Source: CAYWXV01 sp964462535
GTDB lineage: Bacteria; Bacteroidota; Ignavibacteria; OLB7
Direction of reading: 5' to 3'
Assembly: GCA_964462535.1 (NCBI GenBank)
Contig: CAYWXV010000039.1
Coordinates: 1 to 24,390, forward strand
DNA length: 24,390 nucleotides
Of the stretch, positions 22,576 through 24,390 are shown in pieces. Below the pieces are notes generated by a model, which did no database searches, had not been told where the DNA came from, and was given only the letters and a program-made list of their open reading frames with translations. Positions within the stretch are counted from its first letter, which is position 1, and every line of letters starts with the position of its first letter. Both the position numbers and the translations under genes were made by a program.

Positions 22576-24240
22576 CTACTTCTTGCCCAGCCCTGCGAAG
22601 TACGTGCTTACGTTGATGTCATCCGGCAGGCCGAGCTTCTTGCGGATACGGTAGCGATGATTCTCGGCGGTGCGGACGGAGGTGGAGAGGATGTCAGCGA
22701 CTTCCTTGCTCGACATGTTGAGCTTCAACAGCGCGCAGACTTTCAATTCGGTACGGGTGAGGGAGGGGCAGACGATGGCGACCTTGCTCAGGAAATCGTG
22801 ATGAACGCTTTCGAACTGGGCCTCGAACGCATTCCAGTCCCGCTCGGTGTGAAGATTCCCATTGACCTTTCTCAGAAGATCCTTGACGGCTGTCTTTCCC
22901 TTCGCCCCCGTCGCCTCCGTCACGCCGGCCATTTCATTTTTCAGGGACTGGAGAAACTGATTCTTCTCGATCAGGTTCAGTGCCATTGCCGTAAGCTCGG
23001 CGGTCTTGTGTTCCATTTCCCGTTCGAGTCGGAGTTTCTCGAGTCGGAATATCTCCCTGTCTCGCTCGGCCCGCTCTATTTCCCCCCGCATTTCCATCTC
23101 GATAATCCTCCGCTGCTCGTCCTGACCCCTGATAATATTGTTCAGTTCCGACTGGCGCTTGTGATGATAGAGCGCGGTGGCTGTATCGCCAAGGGATTCA
23201 TAATAGGCCGACAATTCTTCGTGGATAAAGCGCCTTGTCGCCACATCCTCGATTCGCTCTGCCTCGGCAGAGGCAGTCTCAAGGCTGAGCAGTCCTTCGC
23301 TGATGTGGCCGGTGCTCAGGAGCAAGCTCCCCAGGCTGGCTTCAATTGCCACTCGTATCGGGTCTTGAATGTCTATTGCGATATCCAGCGCACGGCGTAG
23401 AGTGGCCAGTCTCTCATGCTTGTCGTCGGTGAACTGTCCGATCAGATGAAGCGTGTAAGCCTCCTTCGGACGCATTCCCGCCGACCGGCACAGATCAAGC
23501 GCACGCATGGCATGTCGGTGCCCATCCTTTTTGCGGCCAAGACGGTACAGCGATGTAGCCAGATTCGTCTCGAGAACCAGTCGCATCCAGCCGTGGTCTC
23601 CGTCGACCAGCAACCCGATGGCCTTCCTGAAGTGCTCGAAAGCTCTGGGAACGTCTCCGATCGTCAGATAAATCGTGCCGATGTTGTTAATCGCCCATAT
23701 GATTCCGACGCCATTGTCGTGTCGCTCGCAAAGGCGCAGGCATTCCTGAAAATGACCAAGGGCGCGTGCATTATGACTGATCAAGTTGTAGACGACGCCC
23801 AGTGAATTGTTCACGGTCGCCTGTCGGTATTCGTCGTCAAGCTCGCGCGCAATTTCAAGACTCCGTTCCAGACACTCGACCGCGGCGGGATAGGCGCCGG
23901 TATTTGTGTGGATGATCCCTCGCTGGTGAAGGATTCTCGCCTCGACGTCAGCATCGCCCACCTCCAGGCAAAGGGACATCGCCTTGTCCAGGCTTCGAAG
24001 GGCTTTCGTATGGTCGCTCAACCGTTCGTGGCACGCGGCAATCGAGGCCAGACTCTCTGCCAGGCGTCCCTTGTCACCGAGGGATGTTGAAAGGCGCAAC
24101 GCTTGCTTCGCCAGCCGCATCCCCTCGTCCGGATCGTTGTCAACGACGCGAACGCATGTGTGGTTTAGCTGGTCTATCTGTTCGCGATGAAGCGCTTCCG
24201 CTTCAGTATTGTTCTTAGCGCGGGTATTCTTCTTGCGCAT
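22576..24240 (-). CDS. TPR / coiled-coil / LuxR-type HTH transcriptional regulator
   Basis: 554 residues, cytosolic. Residues ~20-370 consist of tandem TPR units ('RLAESLASIAACHERLSDHT', 'AVECLERSLEIARELDDEYR', 'GHFQECLRLCERHDNGVGII'). Residues ~375-445 form a Glu/Arg-rich coiled coil running into 'ELTAMALNLIEKNQFLQSLK'. The C-terminus (~485-550) is a LuxR/GerE helix-turn-helix ('LTRTELKVCALLKLNMSSKEV', 'RTAENHRYRIRKKLGLPD'). This is the layout of a regulator family common in Bacteroidota, whose members usually carry a membrane helix between TPR and coiled coil; none is visible here. GGAGAAG (24251-24257) precedes the ATG. It lies just upstream of the repeat-peptide gene on the same strand, so it may control it, possibly sensing a peptide or protein through its TPR part. 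Confidence 0.9.
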   Translation of the reverse strand: MRKKNTRAKNNTEAEALHREQIDQLNHTCVRVVDNDPDEGMRLAKQALRLSTSLGDKGRLAESLASIAACHERLSDHTKALRSLDKAMSLCLEVGDADVEARILHQRGIIHTNTGAYPAAVECLERSLEIARELDDEYRQATVNNSLGVVYNLISHNARALGHFQECLRLCERHDNGVGIIWAINNIGTIYLTIGDVPRAFEHFRKAIGLLVDGDHGWMRLVLETNLATSLYRLGRKKDGHRHAMRALDLCRSAGMRPKEAYTLHLIGQFTDDKHERLATLRRALDIAIDIQDPIRVAIEASLGSLLLSTGHISEGLLSLETASAEAERIEDVATRRFIHEELSAYYESLGDTATALYHHKRQSELNNIIRGQDEQRRIIEMEMRGEIERAERDREIFRLEKLRLEREMEHKTAELTAMALNLIEKNQFLQSLKNEMAGVTEATGAKGKTAVKDLLRKVNGNLHTERDWNAFEAQFESVHHDFLSKVAIVCPSLTRTELKVCALLKLNMSSKEVADILSTSVRTAENHRYRIRKKLGLPDDINVSTYFAGLGKK

Positions 24241-24388
24241 AGTGTCCGTTCTTCTCCAATGGAGACCTCTCCCGGGCGTTCGAGGGCGGCGGGCAATATG
24301 CGAAGCGTTTCAGAGCCCGATAACCGGCGAGCACGTCGCGCCGTTCATCGACTATCGGAACCGGGTTCGCGTGCAGGGAGTAGCAAGC
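24215..24388 (-). CDS. Possible 3' end of an upstream gene (partial, low confidence)
   Basis: A minus-strand frame is open from the right edge to a TAA at 24215-24217, giving ~57 residues and overlapping the regulator gene by 26 bp. It includes 'NPVPIVDERRDVLAGYRALK', which vaguely recalls the beta-strand-helix motif of ParB/sulfiredoxin-like nuclease domains. The frame is short and a plus-strand frame over the same bases is also open, so this may be chance. Confidence 0.25.
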   Translation of the reverse strand, partial: ACYSLHANPVPIVDERRDVLAGYRALKRFAYCPPPSNARERSPLEKNGHYAQEEYPR

Positions 24389-24390
24389 GC

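Noticed and set aside
1..24390. tRNA, rRNA, transposase or integrase genes
   Set aside because: I looked for tRNA T-arms, transposase motifs and terminal inverted repeats and found none I could support.

Overview
The window is about 58% GC by eye and gene-dense, with no gene-free stretch longer than about 245 bp. It most likely comes from a diderm of the Bacteroidota/Chlorobi (FCB) group, plausibly an Ignavibacteria/Kapabacteria-like lineage. Two secreted proteins end in domains of the type IX secretion (Por/T9SS type A sorting) kind. A TonB-dependent receptor is present. The LuxR-type regulator has the TPR/coiled-coil/HTH layout typical of Bacteroidota. Most start codons lack a Shine-Dalgarno sequence; the clear exceptions are at 10590, 14251, 16589 and 24240. 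The taxonomic assignment is inference from gene content.

Left part, plus strand (1-12560): the 3' end of a T9SS-type secreted protein; an RsbU-like GAF/SpoIIE phosphatase; a RodZ-like membrane protein with a Pro/Thr/Ser/Arg tail; a TonB-dependent receptor; radA; a small four-helix membrane protein abutting a protein made of six Myb/SANT-like units; then a secreted right-handed beta-helix protein overlapping a YejA-like family 5 solute-binding protein.

Right part, minus strand (24240 down to 12593): a TPR-LuxR regulator; a short, very basic tandem-repeat peptide (six 19-residue units with KAGG and NHN motifs); a kinesin-light-chain-type TPR protein; a tightly coupled three-gene exporter (HlyD adaptor, ABC transporter with an intact C39 peptidase domain, and a second ABC transporter with a degenerate C39-like domain that ends one residue after its H-loop histidine); and a T9SS-sorted beta-helix protein.

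The minus-strand block is the likely candidate for an undescribed system. It combines a multi-unit, double-glycine-containing cationic peptide without Asp or Glu, a TPR partner, and a peptidase-containing exporter, next to a regulator. No RiPP-modifying enzyme, immunity gene or TolC-like outer-membrane channel is visible in the window, so a modified-peptide or bacteriocin assignment is not supported by sequence alone. Two strong inverted repeats lie between the peptide gene and the TPR gene and could set their relative expression.
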